Position numbers and translations under genes: made by a program. From assembly GCF_019443505.1 (NCBI RefSeq), contig NZ_CP080377.1:1054001-1118000 (forward strand): 64,000 bases of DNA. The letters are read 5' to 3'. Under the pieces are notes generated by a model. That model made no database searches. It saw only the letters and a program-made list of their open reading frames with translations, and was not told the origin of the DNA. This document shows positions 1-8,173 of this stretch, one piece after another. Positions within the stretch are counted from its first letter, which is position 1. Every line of letters begins with the position of its first letter. Source of the DNA: Janthinobacterium sp. PAMC25594. GTDB lineage: Bacteria; Pseudomonadota; Gammaproteobacteria; Burkholderiales; Burkholderiaceae_D.

Positions 1-284
1 ACCTGGGCGGCGGTTTTCAGCTCGCCGGAACTGAGGCTCTTGACCGTATTCAACGCGGCCAGTGCAGCCACGCCGTCTTCGATGCCTTCAAAGGTCTTCA
101 GCTTGGCCTCTGCAATCTCCTTCGCCTCGCGGTGGGTCTTAGCCTCGCCGTTCAGGCGGGTGATTGTGCCCAGCGTGGTGTCCGCGTCGAATGGCGCTTC
201 GGTACCGTTGGGATGAATAAAGATCGGCAGCTTCTTCTCGCCGTCGATTGCAATGGTTCCGTCTGCGTTGAATTTGAATGGCAT
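1..284 (-). CDS. DUF6651-type phage protein, probable scaffold (partial, N-terminal part)
   Basis: This minus-strand frame starts at an ATG at 284 and stays open to the left edge, so only about 94 N-terminal residues are visible. It begins MPFKFNADGTIAIDG and continues with a HPNG-x-E-x-PFDAD segment, then an Ala/Glu/Lys-rich helical part. This matches the N-terminus of DUF6651 proteins, which sit between minor head and major capsid genes in many tailed phages and are taken to be scaffolds. The scaffold role is inferred from position. The C-terminal coiled coil is off the window. Confidence 0.7.
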   Translation of the reverse strand, partial: MPFKFNADGTIAIDGEKKLPIFIHPNGTEAPFDADTTLGTITRLNGEAKTHREAKEIAEAKLKTFEGIEDGVAALAALNTVKSLSSGELKTAAQ

Positions 285-398
285 GGTTGTTTCTTTCTGG
301 GCATCCGCCCTATCAATGACCTTCCGGCCGTGCACCGCGTCGCGTCCGCTGGCGGCAATAAAAAACCGCCTCAAGGGCGGCGTGTGAAATCGTTCGTG

Positions 399-803
399 CT
401 ACATGCGCTCCAAGCGCTCGGCTCTCGACACATCGTCGGGGTGGCTCGATAGCTTGCGCAGCGCGCTGGCCAAGTGGGCGCGGTGTCCGCGCGCCACAGC
501 ATAGTCATCTGCTTCGATTTCCTGTCGGCGCCGGCGCTGCGGCCCAGGCGTCAAAAGCAGGCATCGCAACAGCAGGTTGGTCCAGATATGCAGGTGATGG
601 CCGTGGCCATGCTCGTGTGCCACGACAGCGGCGATCTCAGCCGGCGCCAGCAGCGTCGGCAACGAGGTCGGCAGCCGCGCCCGGAATCCGTCGAAGTGCA
701 CCTGCTGAACCGGTAGGACTGTCGCCGCGAGAGTCACCATAAGCAGGTTGAGGGCGATCCACGCGCCCCATACGGCAGCCGCGACTTGCAGTGCAATTTC
801 CAT
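399..803 (-). CDS. Small membrane-associated M48-like metallopeptidase
   Basis: A 134-residue protein with one predicted membrane helix (about residues 8-31) followed by a zinc-peptidase core. HEHGH at 63-67 is a HExxH motif, and EIEADDYAV from 95 fits the third ligand and AD signature of M48 (HtpX/Ste24-like) peptidases. M48 enzymes are usually 250-300 residues, so this is a minimal version. It sits between the scaffold-like gene and the minor head gene in the same direction. A role in head maturation or in lysogenic conversion is possible; neither is shown. The active-site motifs argue against a chance ORF. Confidence 0.65.
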   Translation of the reverse strand: MEIALQVAAAVWGAWIALNLLMVTLAATVLPVQQVHFDGFRARLPTSLPTLLAPAEIAAVVAHEHGHGHHLHIWTNLLLRCLLLTPGPQRRRRQEIEADDYAVARGHRAHLASALRKLSSHPDDVSRAERLERM

Positions 804-818
804 TCGCCCTCACTTTTG

Positions 819-1904
819 CTATTTGTACTTCGCCTGCAGCTGCTCCAGCGTCAGCTTCCTGCCCTTGAGGTTCATCAGGTCATTCAGCGTAATCTTCCCC
901 GCCTCGTACATCTCGGCGCGGCCCGGCCCCAAGTACTCAGCCCGCCAGGCCTTGTCCTTGCTGGCCAAGAAGTCCCTGAAGTTCATCTTGCTGCTGACCG
1001 CCCCGCCATCGCTGGGTCGCGTGCTCTCGCCCGGTTCGTCCAGCTCGATGCCCAGGTCTTTGAATGACTTGGTGCGCGTGCTGAGCACGCAGCGGCAGCT
1101 GAAATGGATGGCGCCAGGACCGCCCGCCCACTCGTGGGTATGGTTGATCGGCTCCTGGTCGTCCAGCGAGTACTCGTGCAGGTCGCGCATGGCGCACAGC
1201 AGGCAGGTATGCGAATCGAGCGTCGACAGCCACACCAGGCACTCGATCAGGTCCGCATTCTGCTGAAAGGACGCCAGCCGCGCGGCGTTGGCCACGGCCT
1301 GCACCGAGCTGTGCACCAGCGCGCGGGCCTTTGCTGCCGACGTCTGCAATATGCCAGTGACTGCCTCGGTATCGCCGCCCGCAGCCTTAGCACTGGTGCC
1401 GATAACACGCGCAACAATCTGCGAGGTCGTCTCACCCTGCGATGCACCAAGCTCGACTTGTCTTGCAAAATTGAATTGGGTGCTGCCCTCCTGGCGCTTC
1501 CACCATTTAGCAGACGCCGCGCCGTCAATCAATGTATTCCCTACCAACTTTTCGAGATACGCCGCCGGCGGCAACTTGGCGCCCAGTTCAATTTTGAGCG
1601 CCTGCGTAAGCACCTTGGCCGTGTAATTGGCCTCGATTCGGAGCATGCCGCTCAGGTTATGCGCGACCTCGGCCTGCATTCCACTGTAGTGTGACGCAAT
1701 AATGGCATTCGATTCACGCAGCAGCACAGCCATACGCTGCGTACGGAGCGCCGGAATCTCACTTTCCGCCAGTTTGGCGGTCAATTCCTTCGACATGGCG
1801 CCCATGAGCGCGACAATCTTGTCCTGCACGTCCGCCGAGAAACGCAACAGGTTCAAGGAGTGCACGAGAAACATCTCGGCAATCCACTCTTCGAGCGCGC
1901 CCAT
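819..1904 (-). CDS. Phage minor head / head morphogenesis protein (SPP1 gp7 / Mu F-like)
   Basis: A 361-residue protein. The C-terminal third carries the putative metal-binding pattern of the phage Mu gpF / SPP1 gp7 head morphogenesis family: CLLC around residue 236, then a His-containing loop and FSCRC. The N-terminal two thirds are helical and without known motifs. It directly follows the portal gene, with the portal stop at 1905 and this ATG at 1904, the usual order portal then minor head protein. Family members are minor virion components ejected with DNA or needed for head assembly. Family assignment is good; detailed function is inferred. Confidence 0.8.
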   Translation of the reverse strand: MGALEEWIAEMFLVHSLNLLRFSADVQDKIVALMGAMSKELTAKLAESEIPALRTQRMAVLLRESNAIIASHYSGMQAEVAHNLSGMLRIEANYTAKVLTQALKIELGAKLPPAAYLEKLVGNTLIDGAASAKWWKRQEGSTQFNFARQVELGASQGETTSQIVARVIGTSAKAAGGDTEAVTGILQTSAAKARALVHSSVQAVANAARLASFQQNADLIECLVWLSTLDSHTCLLCAMRDLHEYSLDDQEPINHTHEWAGGPGAIHFSCRCVLSTRTKSFKDLGIELDEPGESTRPSDGGAVSSKMNFRDFLASKDKAWRAEYLGPGRAEMYEAGKITLNDLMNLKGRKLTLEQLQAKYK

Positions 1905-3269
1905 TTATGCTCCCATCAGGTCTGGCGGAGCCGACTGGATACGCTCTTGCTCCGTCTCCCAGTCCAGATCCGGCGACAGGATGCCGCGGCGCTGCAACTC
2001 GTTGAAGTAGGTTTCGCCTGAGATTTTCCCGCCGGCGGCGCTCTTGAACAGCAGCTCGGCACTGGCCTCGGCGAGCGATGCGGCGCCGAAGTCTTTGAAA
2101 ATGGTGATGTGACCGCCTTCGCCCTCCCCCACCCATTCAGCCATGAACTGCAGCGCCTGGTCGCCGGCGTCCTCGACGTTGCCCGCGATCTTCTGCAACG
2201 CGCATGCGCCCTGCTCGTTGTCGGCCAGGGTCTGGCTCTCGGTCACGTTGCCTGGCTTGATCACCAGCAGTTCGGCGCCAGCCTGGCGCATGCGATCTTC
2301 CAGGTCGAGAATGGACAAGCGGCCGGCCTCGATGGCCTTGCCGCCGTGTTCCACGAATTTCAGGTCACCGTCCGAGCTCTCCGTCTTGACCGCGCTGCCG
2401 GCGCCGACCGTGATGCCGCCCTCGCCCAGCATCTTGGCAAACAGGATCGGAACGCGCGCGACGTGCAGGATGTTCTGCTGGTCGCTCTTGCTCTGCCAAT
2501 GCTCCACGTTGCTGTGAGCCAGCTCGAGCAGCGGCGGCGTGGCCTGCATGTAGCCCAGGCGCTTGCCGTAGACGGGCACGAATGGGATGATTTTCAGGCT
2601 GGTGATGCCCTCTTCATGCAGCGTCCACTCCTTTTTGCTGCCAGTTTCGCTCTGGCGCCAGGTCTGCCAGGTGCCGCGCCCCAGTACGCGGACCTGCTCG
2701 ATTTCCTTGGTGTCAAAGTCGCCATTCGGCTCGGACACGCTTTCCAGCAACCGCAGCTGGGTCAGCCCGTCAAGGCTGGTTGCATTCTTCGGCAGCCAGC
2801 CCAGGATGTTCTGCACGTGCACCTGGACGAAGTACGGCCGCACGCCAGCGGCCTGCTCGTCGGCCTTCGTGACCAAGTTGCCAGCCTTGGGGAAGTCGAC
2901 CAGGATGCCAGCGAAGCCGTAGCCCATCGCCTCTTGGGTGATTTCCGACAGAAAGCTATGCAGGTCACGGCCGGAGAGGTCAACATTTTGCAGCCAAGGC
3001 TTGAGCCGCTCAGGCACGTCCTCGCCCAGCGTCACCGGCTTGCTGAATGGCTTGGCCGACAGCACGTCGATGGTGCGGGCATAGGCCGGGAACAGCGTGG
3101 CGACGGCCAGGCGCAGATCGTAGCTTTCGCTGTCCTCGCCTGGCCACTGCGGCAAATACTTCTTGCCAGCGGCCCGCATGGTCTTCGTGCCGCCCAGCAG
3201 CGCGGCGATCAGCGCGCAATCCTCGTTCAGCTTGGCGGCTTCGGCTGATTGTGTGCGTACATCGGTCAT
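1905..3269 (-). CDS. Phage portal protein (DUF4055 type)
   Basis: A 454-residue protein lying between terminase and minor head protein, where portal genes sit. The N-terminal part (YLPQWPGEDSESYDLRLA, then a segment naming a channel-clip fold by family) and the C-terminal acidic region fit DUF4055 portal-like proteins. The portal forms the dodecameric vertex through which the terminase pumps DNA into the capsid. An AAGGA ribosome site lies just before the ATG at 3269. The assignment rests on family resemblance plus strong synteny. Confidence 0.82.
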   Translation of the reverse strand: MTDVRTQSAEAAKLNEDCALIAALLGGTKTMRAAGKKYLPQWPGEDSESYDLRLAVATLFPAYARTIDVLSAKPFSKPVTLGEDVPERLKPWLQNVDLSGRDLHSFLSEITQEAMGYGFAGILVDFPKAGNLVTKADEQAAGVRPYFVQVHVQNILGWLPKNATSLDGLTQLRLLESVSEPNGDFDTKEIEQVRVLGRGTWQTWRQSETGSKKEWTLHEEGITSLKIIPFVPVYGKRLGYMQATPPLLELAHSNVEHWQSKSDQQNILHVARVPILFAKMLGEGGITVGAGSAVKTESSDGDLKFVEHGGKAIEAGRLSILDLEDRMRQAGAELLVIKPGNVTESQTLADNEQGACALQKIAGNVEDAGDQALQFMAEWVGEGEGGHITIFKDFGAASLAEASAELLFKSAAGGKISGETYFNELQRRGILSPDLDWETEQERIQSAPPDLMGA

Positions 3270-3283
3270 GGAAATCCTTGTTG

Positions 3284-4570
3284 TTACATGCGCAGCGGCG
3301 CCGTGGTCGTCGTGCTCTTCAAGATCGGGTAGCGCTTCACGAGGAAGTAGCCATTGGCGTCGTTCGGGTGGTCATGGCCGGACTTCTTATCCGGCTGGCC
3401 GTCGGCGCCCCATACCTGCTGCTCCAGCGCCTCGGTGGTGGTCGGGCACTGGTCAGTGTTGATCTTCCAACGGCGCTCGCCCTGGGCGTTCAGGATCATG
3501 CCGTTGTAGGCGTTGACCCGGTCCTTGACCGCAGGGTTTGAGTGGTTCACTTCGAGCAGGAAGCCCGCCTGGCGCAAAATGGACAGGTCGGACTCGCTGG
3601 CGTTCTTGCTGCTGGTGTTCTGCCCGGACGCATCCGGGAAAATCTTCACCTGGTGGCCCTTGTCCTTGAAGTCTTCCTTCAGGATCCGAGCCATGGCTGG
3701 CGTATCGCGCACCTGCACGCGCTCGGCCAGCGTGCGCGGCAGACCTTCCCGGACCACGTTGATGCAGGCAGTCATGTTCTGCACGTTGAAGTCGAGGCCC
3801 ACCATCAGCGGCTCGCCGGGCAGGATGATCTCGTTCGTGTGGTTCAGCGCGCGGTCGAAATCGGCATACACGCTGCCGCTGGTCAGATTGGTGAACTTGC
3901 CCCGCAGATAAGCATCGATCAGCGCCGGCGGATAGCTGGCCATCAGCGACGGGATATAGTCGTCAGGCAAGTTCAGCTCGTTGTCGAAGGTGCTGGCCTG
4001 GATCAGGCCGTACAGACTGGCCAGCTCAGGCTTATCCCGGATGGCCTTCACGAACTGCTGATAGACGAACTTGAAGCCCTCGGGCGTCGTCGTCACGTCA
4101 ATGCCATTCATCAGCCCCGGCACCTTGTAGCGCATACGGGCGATGATCTTGCGCCAGGCCGTCTGCGCCTTTTTCAAAGGCATCACATCCAGCTCATCGA
4201 TCAGCGCGTGACCGATCTTGAAGCCAACGATGGTTTCCGGCTTCTCCATCGAGCGGCAGATGACCGTGCCGCGATATCGCCGGCCCTCGTACACCTCGAC
4301 CTCGTGATCGCCCTGCTTCACCTTGATGCGCAGGCCCATCGCATAGGCCACCTCTTCCATCGTGGGATAGAAGATGTCGCGGATCTGCGGATAGGTCGGC
4401 GCGAAGTAGCCCTGATTGATGCCCGGCCACTGCCAGAAGTGGGCGCAGATGCCGGCGCAGCCCACAAACGTCTTGCCCGAGCCGAAGCCAGCCACGTAGG
4501 CCTTGAACTTGTGCGGCAGCTGCAGGAAGCTCGATTGCGGGACGTTCAGGTCAAACTGGATTGTCGTCAT
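3284..4570 (-). CDS. Terminase large subunit (ATPase and nuclease)
   Basis: A 428-residue protein of typical size for the large terminase. The N-terminal ATPase has Walker A GFGSGKTF near residue 30 and Walker B ALIDELD near 125. The C-terminal RNase H-like nuclease starts at VGLDFN (first catalytic Asp), with a second acidic region around PDASGQ. It cuts concatemeric DNA and drives it through the portal. Its start overlaps the end of the DUF2280 gene by 20 bases, indicating co-translation. The pairing supports DUF2280 as small subunit. Confidence 0.92.
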   Translation of the reverse strand: MTTIQFDLNVPQSSFLQLPHKFKAYVAGFGSGKTFVGCAGICAHFWQWPGINQGYFAPTYPQIRDIFYPTMEEVAYAMGLRIKVKQGDHEVEVYEGRRYRGTVICRSMEKPETIVGFKIGHALIDELDVMPLKKAQTAWRKIIARMRYKVPGLMNGIDVTTTPEGFKFVYQQFVKAIRDKPELASLYGLIQASTFDNELNLPDDYIPSLMASYPPALIDAYLRGKFTNLTSGSVYADFDRALNHTNEIILPGEPLMVGLDFNVQNMTACINVVREGLPRTLAERVQVRDTPAMARILKEDFKDKGHQVKIFPDASGQNTSSKNASESDLSILRQAGFLLEVNHSNPAVKDRVNAYNGMILNAQGERRWKINTDQCPTTTEALEQQVWGADGQPDKKSGHDHPNDANGYFLVKRYPILKSTTTTAPLRM

Positions 4571-5012
4571 GGCGCTTGGCGTCTTTCACGCCGAAGGTAA
4601 TGGCGACAGGTGTGGGCGCCTGGTCGGCCTGCTCGGCCTTGCCCTTGTTCACGTAGATGTCGCCCACTTCCTTGGCTGCCTGCTCGTATAAGCTGGCCAC
4701 CAGCGGCAAATTGCGCATGCTCTCGGCCTTCTGCGCCAGGCGGCCCAGGCCACGCAAGCGGAATGCCTTGCTGGCAATCGGGATTTCCTCAGCGGTGGCG
4801 CGGAACTTGGCGCGCGTCTCTTCGAAAATCGTGCGCCATTTCTGGCTCAGGTTGCGGCCGACATACGTGTTCGGGTCGTAGCAGGACACTTGCTGACGGC
4901 TCACATCGAGGCCGAATTCCTCTTTTACCGCTATCGACACCTGCGTGGGCGCGTCGAAGCAGGCCAGCGCATTGACGATGAACAGCTTCACCTCGTCCTT
5001 GAGTGCGGCCAT
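4551..5012 (-). CDS. DUF2280 protein, probable terminase small subunit
   Basis: A 153-residue protein that matches DUF2280 from its start (MAALKDEVKLFIVNALACFD, then a helix-turn-helix-like stretch around residues 20-45 and YVGRNLSQKW). DUF2280 proteins sit just upstream of the large terminase in many Gram-negative prophages and are considered DNA-recognition small subunits. This gene overlaps the large terminase start by 20 bases, as expected. The DNA-binding role is inferred from the HTH-like segment and position. Confidence 0.75.
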   Translation of the reverse strand: MAALKDEVKLFIVNALACFDAPTQVSIAVKEEFGLDVSRQQVSCYDPNTYVGRNLSQKWRTIFEETRAKFRATAEEIPIASKAFRLRGLGRLAQKAESMRNLPLVASLYEQAAKEVGDIYVNKGKAEQADQAPTPVAITFGVKDAKRHDDNPV

Positions 5013-5042
5013 GTTTTAGTTTCCTGTAAAGCAACGTAAAGG

Positions 5043-5684
5043 CTACGCAGCCTTTAGAAGACACGTTCCGCACGCCCTCGCTATGTTGATTTTCGCCACT
5101 TCTGGCGCTGTCTTTGCTGCGTCGATGATGCGCTGTACGTCCTCGCTTGCGCCGTAGCGCCGGACCACGCCGACGAACTCTTCGACGTCATGCGAGCGCA
5201 TGCACAGCTTCGGCAAGCCGTACTTGTTGAATGCTGGTGCGCCGAATTCATCCTGCTCCTGGGCGATGTGATAAAGCTCGTGCTCGAGCAATGCGCAGAA
5301 TTCGGCATCGCTGCAAGTCAGGCAGTAGGAAGCGTCCAGGGTAATAAGGAAATCAGGTACCGCGCCAAACCAGTCTGCCATCTGCTGTTGCTGGCGCCCC
5401 TTCTGCCACGGCCCGCAGCGGAACGTCACTTCCTCGCACTGGCCCAGCACCGTGCGGCCTGCCTTGTTGAAGCCGTGCGGCGCCCAGAGGAACTGGACGT
5501 CGGCAAATTCCAAGTGGGCGTGGTCTTCGTTGTAGAGTGCGCCGCCTTCGGAGAGGATGGTTGCGCGCGCCCACTTGAGCACCTCGGGTGCGGGCAGATA
5601 TCGATGGTGCAGCGGGTCGGTGAATTCAGCAGGAGGAACCGGGCGCGCAGAGGTGGGCGCTGCGGAATTTCGGCTTTTCTTCAT
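5043..5684 (-). CDS. Putative phage metallopeptidase (PhageMetallopep family)
   Basis: A 213-residue protein with HELYH in the middle (LLEHELYHIAQEQDEFGAPA), a zinc-peptidase HExxH motif, followed by a Glu/His-rich stretch with HDVEEFVGV. This is the pattern of the putative phage metallopeptidase family, which commonly sits just upstream of the small terminase gene. The N-terminal 30 residues are Pro/Ala-rich. The target is unknown. The start at 5684 lies just after a 20-base direct repeat whose minus-strand end AGGTCGGA may act as ribosome site. Confidence 0.78.
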   Translation of the reverse strand: MKKSRNSAAPTSARPVPPAEFTDPLHHRYLPAPEVLKWARATILSEGGALYNEDHAHLEFADVQFLWAPHGFNKAGRTVLGQCEEVTFRCGPWQKGRQQQQMADWFGAVPDFLITLDASYCLTCSDAEFCALLEHELYHIAQEQDEFGAPAFNKYGLPKLCMRSHDVEEFVGVVRRYGASEDVQRIIDAAKTAPEVAKINIARACGTCLLKAA

Positions 5685-5686
5685 TC

Positions 5687-5778
5687 CGACCTACTAGATG
5701 TAGTGTTTGGTAGCAATTCCGGCGGTCTCAGCCCGGTGATTTTTGACACTTTTGCTCGCGACCTACTAAATGTAGTGT
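5687..5778. repeat. Pair of 20-base direct repeats between two late genes
   Basis: The sequence CGACCTACTARATGTAGTGT occurs at 5687-5706 and 5759-5778 with one mismatch (R = G or A), 72 bases apart start to start. Each copy contains a CTAC-N5-GTAG dyad. One copy touches the start of the metallopeptidase gene, the other follows the stop of the upstream small gene. They may be binding sites for a regulator or remains of an insertion; nothing in the window shows which. Confidence 0.7.
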
Positions 5779-5779
5779 C

Positions 5780-6025
5780 TCAAGCGCTTTCGACGCTCAA
5801 ATTGACGGGCGGCATCGACATGCCCAGCACCCAAAGCGCGATAGAGCCGCCGGCATTCAGCACGGCCAGCTCTTCGGCGCTCGGGCACCAGTACGACACC
5901 ACAGCAGGCAGATCGCCGACGTGCGTGCGCGTGATCGGTAGAGCGCCGCACGGCAGCTCGCTCTGGTCCCAGCCCGCTGGCGCGCCCAGCACGCCGTTGT
6001 TCGACAGATGTTGAATTTTATTCAT
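5780..6025 (-). CDS. Conserved-looking small phage protein, function unknown
   Basis: An 81-residue ORF beginning MNKIQHLSNNGVLGAPAGWD and containing CGALPITRT and a YWCPSAEE segment. Its composition and codon use resemble the neighbouring phage genes, and it resembles small hypotheticals found ahead of the metallopeptidase gene in related prophages (recognition from memory, not checked). It is upstream of the late metallopeptidase gene on the same strand and starts about 90 bases from the divergent gene at 6113. No catalytic motif is visible. Confidence 0.6.
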   Translation of the reverse strand: MNKIQHLSNNGVLGAPAGWDQSELPCGALPITRTHVGDLPAVVSYWCPSAEELAVLNAGGSIALWVLGMSMPPVNLSVESA

Positions 6026-6112
6026 TTCGCTTATTCGCCGATATGTTGACGCAAATCAAAGTCCACTCAGGTGGCTTTGACATTATTTGATTTCGAACAA
6101 GGACATGATGCG

Positions 6113-6316
6113 ATGATGAAACATTACCCGTCTGCGCCTGGCCAGAGCAACCGTCCGAAGAGCCGGATCGATGCGATTATTGATACGGCGGTGCGGCTAG
6201 TAATGGAAGAGGGTCTTAGTGCGGCAGAAAGCTATCTTCATGATCAGGGCGTCAGTCGATTCCCTCCAATCCCGCTGGAAAATCCAAATAATCTGACATC
6301 ACCAGTCGCAAGCTAA
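6113..6316 (+). CDS. Small hypothetical protein on the strand opposite to the late genes
   Basis: A 67-residue ORF. The ATG at 6113 is chosen because AAGGA lies about nine bases upstream; a longer frame from 6071 lacks a ribosome site. The centre (SRIDAIIDTAVRLVMEEGLSA) is a clear amphipathic helix and the C-terminus is Pro/Asn-rich. It is transcribed against the late genes, so it probably has its own promoter in 6026-6112 and may be expressed in the lysogen. Function unknown. Confidence 0.5.
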   Translation: MMKHYPSAPGQSNRPKSRIDAIIDTAVRLVMEEGLSAAESYLHDQGVSRFPPIPLENPNNLTSPVAS

Positions 6317-7295
6317 GTATCGCTGCTACAGTGCCACCACCCGCCCACAGCAGGCGCTGCAGTGTGTTGCGGCTGGAGTCCCCTGGATCATTGCTACGTC
6401 GGTGGGTTTAGCCCGTTTTTTAGGTCCTCCCAATGGTGTGCACAGACAGCTGCATATGTGCGGCGTGAGTCCAAGCAGACTGCCGCTGAAATCATTCAGC
6501 AGCGACACCGAATCTGACCACGCCCGCAGGCTTACTCCAGTTCGGCCTGGTGCGCGTTATCATGACGTTCAGGCGTGGAGATCAAAGCCCACTACCTCAG
6601 CAGGGTAAGGCGCCGGCAAACTTGTAAACGGAACCAGTTCATACTCGGCCTGCACGGCGTCGAATCCGGCTGGCACTGCCCTTTATTGTAATAATCTCAG
6701 TAACTGTGAAGCGCAGCTCGAGAGAAATCACATGTTTCAGCAGACCAGTAGCGTTTCAACTGTAGGCCATCGTGTTGGAGGTCATCCGGCAGCTCATGCC
6801 ATCAGGCATTCTGGAAACACCGGCAGCCAGCCAGATGAGGATCCGACGGCAAGCCTATCATGCGTATACCTGTCAGGACGAGTTTTAGCTGCGCAGCGTT
6901 GACATCAGCGGGGATGCGACACAATGGTGTCGTCAGCAGAGTTTCAATCATGGTGCTGCGCTGCTGTGTACCGCAAATGCACCGGAAATATTGGATCAGT
7001 CCATCGGCACTCCTGATCGGGTAATGGCTTCACCGCCCCCCCGTACCAAGCACGCAAGTACGCAGTGCGCACCACCATTTAGCCATACGTTCTTGAACCA
7101 GCCTCGATGCAGATATACCCAGTATGCCAGCATCGGAAGCACGATATCGCTGAAGTAAGCGGAATAATTGGATCGGTCTTACGGCTACCGCCCTTAAATC
7201 GGTACCCAAAATAGCTCCCATCAAAAATGACGGGAACTACTCTGGTGTATGGTCTGCGTTAATTACTGACAGCTCCTAGTTGACGCTTGAAGAAA
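6317..7295. other. 979 bases without a convincing gene
   Basis: No long ORF with a ribosome site and phage-like codon use was found on either strand. Short open stretches on the minus strand near 7030-7240 (for example a VVPVIFDGSYFGYRF-like translation) suggest decayed coding sequence, perhaps tail-fibre or transposon remains, but none is recognisable. There are no obvious terminal inverted repeats. Confidence 0.5.
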
Positions 7296-7592
7296 TTAAA
7301 TATTGCCCATTGCAATAAAACTAAAATTTCGATCAGTATAATTACCTTTAGAATCACCCGTTTGGACTTCCGCGCTGCCGCCAGAAACAGTGGAAAAGAT
7401 GACGTTATCCAAAGTGCTTTGACCGCTACCAAAACCCCATTGCGAACCAACAATTGCTGGGTTATTAGTAAATGGCGTATTGAATAATATTGTGTAATTG
7501 CCGTTGCTTTCGCGCTTTACGCTGAAATTTCCGGAACCAGAGACAATTGTACCATTACTTTGTATGCTTCCAAATAACGTTATGCTGCTCAT
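7296..7592 (-). CDS. Small Gly/Ser/Asn-rich protein, possibly tail-fibre-like
   Basis: A 98-residue ORF with a strong ribosome site (AAGGAG seven bases before the ATG at 7592). The sequence is rich in Gly, Ser, Asn and Thr with alternating hydrophobic residues (GSIQSNGTIVSGSGNFSVKR), typical of beta-rich secreted or fibre-like proteins. It has no signal peptide. The DNA is AT-richer than the surrounding phage genes, suggesting a separate origin. Its place right behind the late promoter region suggests late or constitutive expression. The role is not known. Confidence 0.55.
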   Translation of the reverse strand: MSSITLFGSIQSNGTIVSGSGNFSVKRESNGNYTILFNTPFTNNPAIVGSQWGFGSGQSTLDNVIFSTVSGGSAEVQTGDSKGNYTDRNFSFIAMGNI

Positions 7593-8122
7593 TGAGTTCT
7601 CCTTGGTTGAAGTCTGATTATTTCAATAGGAACATAAACCACTACCGATTAGGGAGACGCTAATTGATTCACTTGACAAAGTTTTTAGTCTTCTCAATCA
7701 AAGACCTATGGGGCGCTGCAAGCCAAAAACATGAGTAAATCAGCGGCTCATTCGGATGAAATGACACCGGCGAGGCTGATTTAATATATCATCAACATCA
7801 ACTAGAAAATGCGTTCTTTGTAACAAAGAGATTATTTGTGCAATGTAATCACTGTGGACGCGAAAACTAGTTTCAGCATCCCCACCGATTGGTTCCAACT
7901 CCCTGACAAATTGGCGCCAGAAAATAAAAAAACCCGCGTCGTTTGCGCGCCGAGCGTAGTGGTTTTGGTGGTATTACTTCCACTCCCATGGGGCGTGGTG
8001 AGCGGAAAATTCAAGGCGTGCAGGTACGGCGCTGGGTCCGGGTACTGTCGCGAGTTCCAGCTATCGGTGGCGCGATGCGCACATTACGATTTCCGGAAGA
8101 ATTTTCTTGAACTGAGGACTGA
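7593..8122 (-). other. Probable late-transcript leader; no convincing gene
   Basis: This stretch follows the candidate late promoter at 8123-8150. It includes a 60-codon minus-strand ORF (7832-8014) with no ribosome site and odd composition, which I reject. A short hairpin with a T7 tract near 7926-7949 may be an early terminator overcome by the Q-like protein. Confidence 0.45.
7926..7949 (-). terminator. Candidate tR'-like early terminator in the late leader
   Basis: On the minus strand a CGCG stem with a seven-base loop is followed by GG and seven T, about 185 bases after the predicted late start site. Lambda tR' lies about 190 bases after pR'. The stem is only four base pairs, so this is tentative. 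Confidence 0.35.
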
Positions 8123-8150
8123 AGTATACCGCAGAAATACTGTTTGTAAA
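8123..8150 (-). promoter_or_regulatory. Candidate late promoter (pR'-like)
   Basis: On the minus strand TTTACA (8150-8145) and TATACT (8128-8123) are separated by 16 bases, a strong sigma-70 match. It lies 23 bases after the stop codon of the Q-like gene and points into the late genes, the place of pR' in lambda. Confidence 0.6.
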
Positions 8151-8173
8151 CACAGGCTTAAAGAAAACCTGCG

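Noticed and set aside
5043..5684. Prohead protease for the HELYH protein
   Set aside because: Family (PhageMetallopep) is zinc-dependent and sits before the terminase, not next to the capsid gene; no evidence for a maturation role.
7832..8014. 60-codon minus-strand ORF in the late leader
   Set aside because: No ribosome site; Thr/Ser-rich composition without structure, and it covers a likely terminator.
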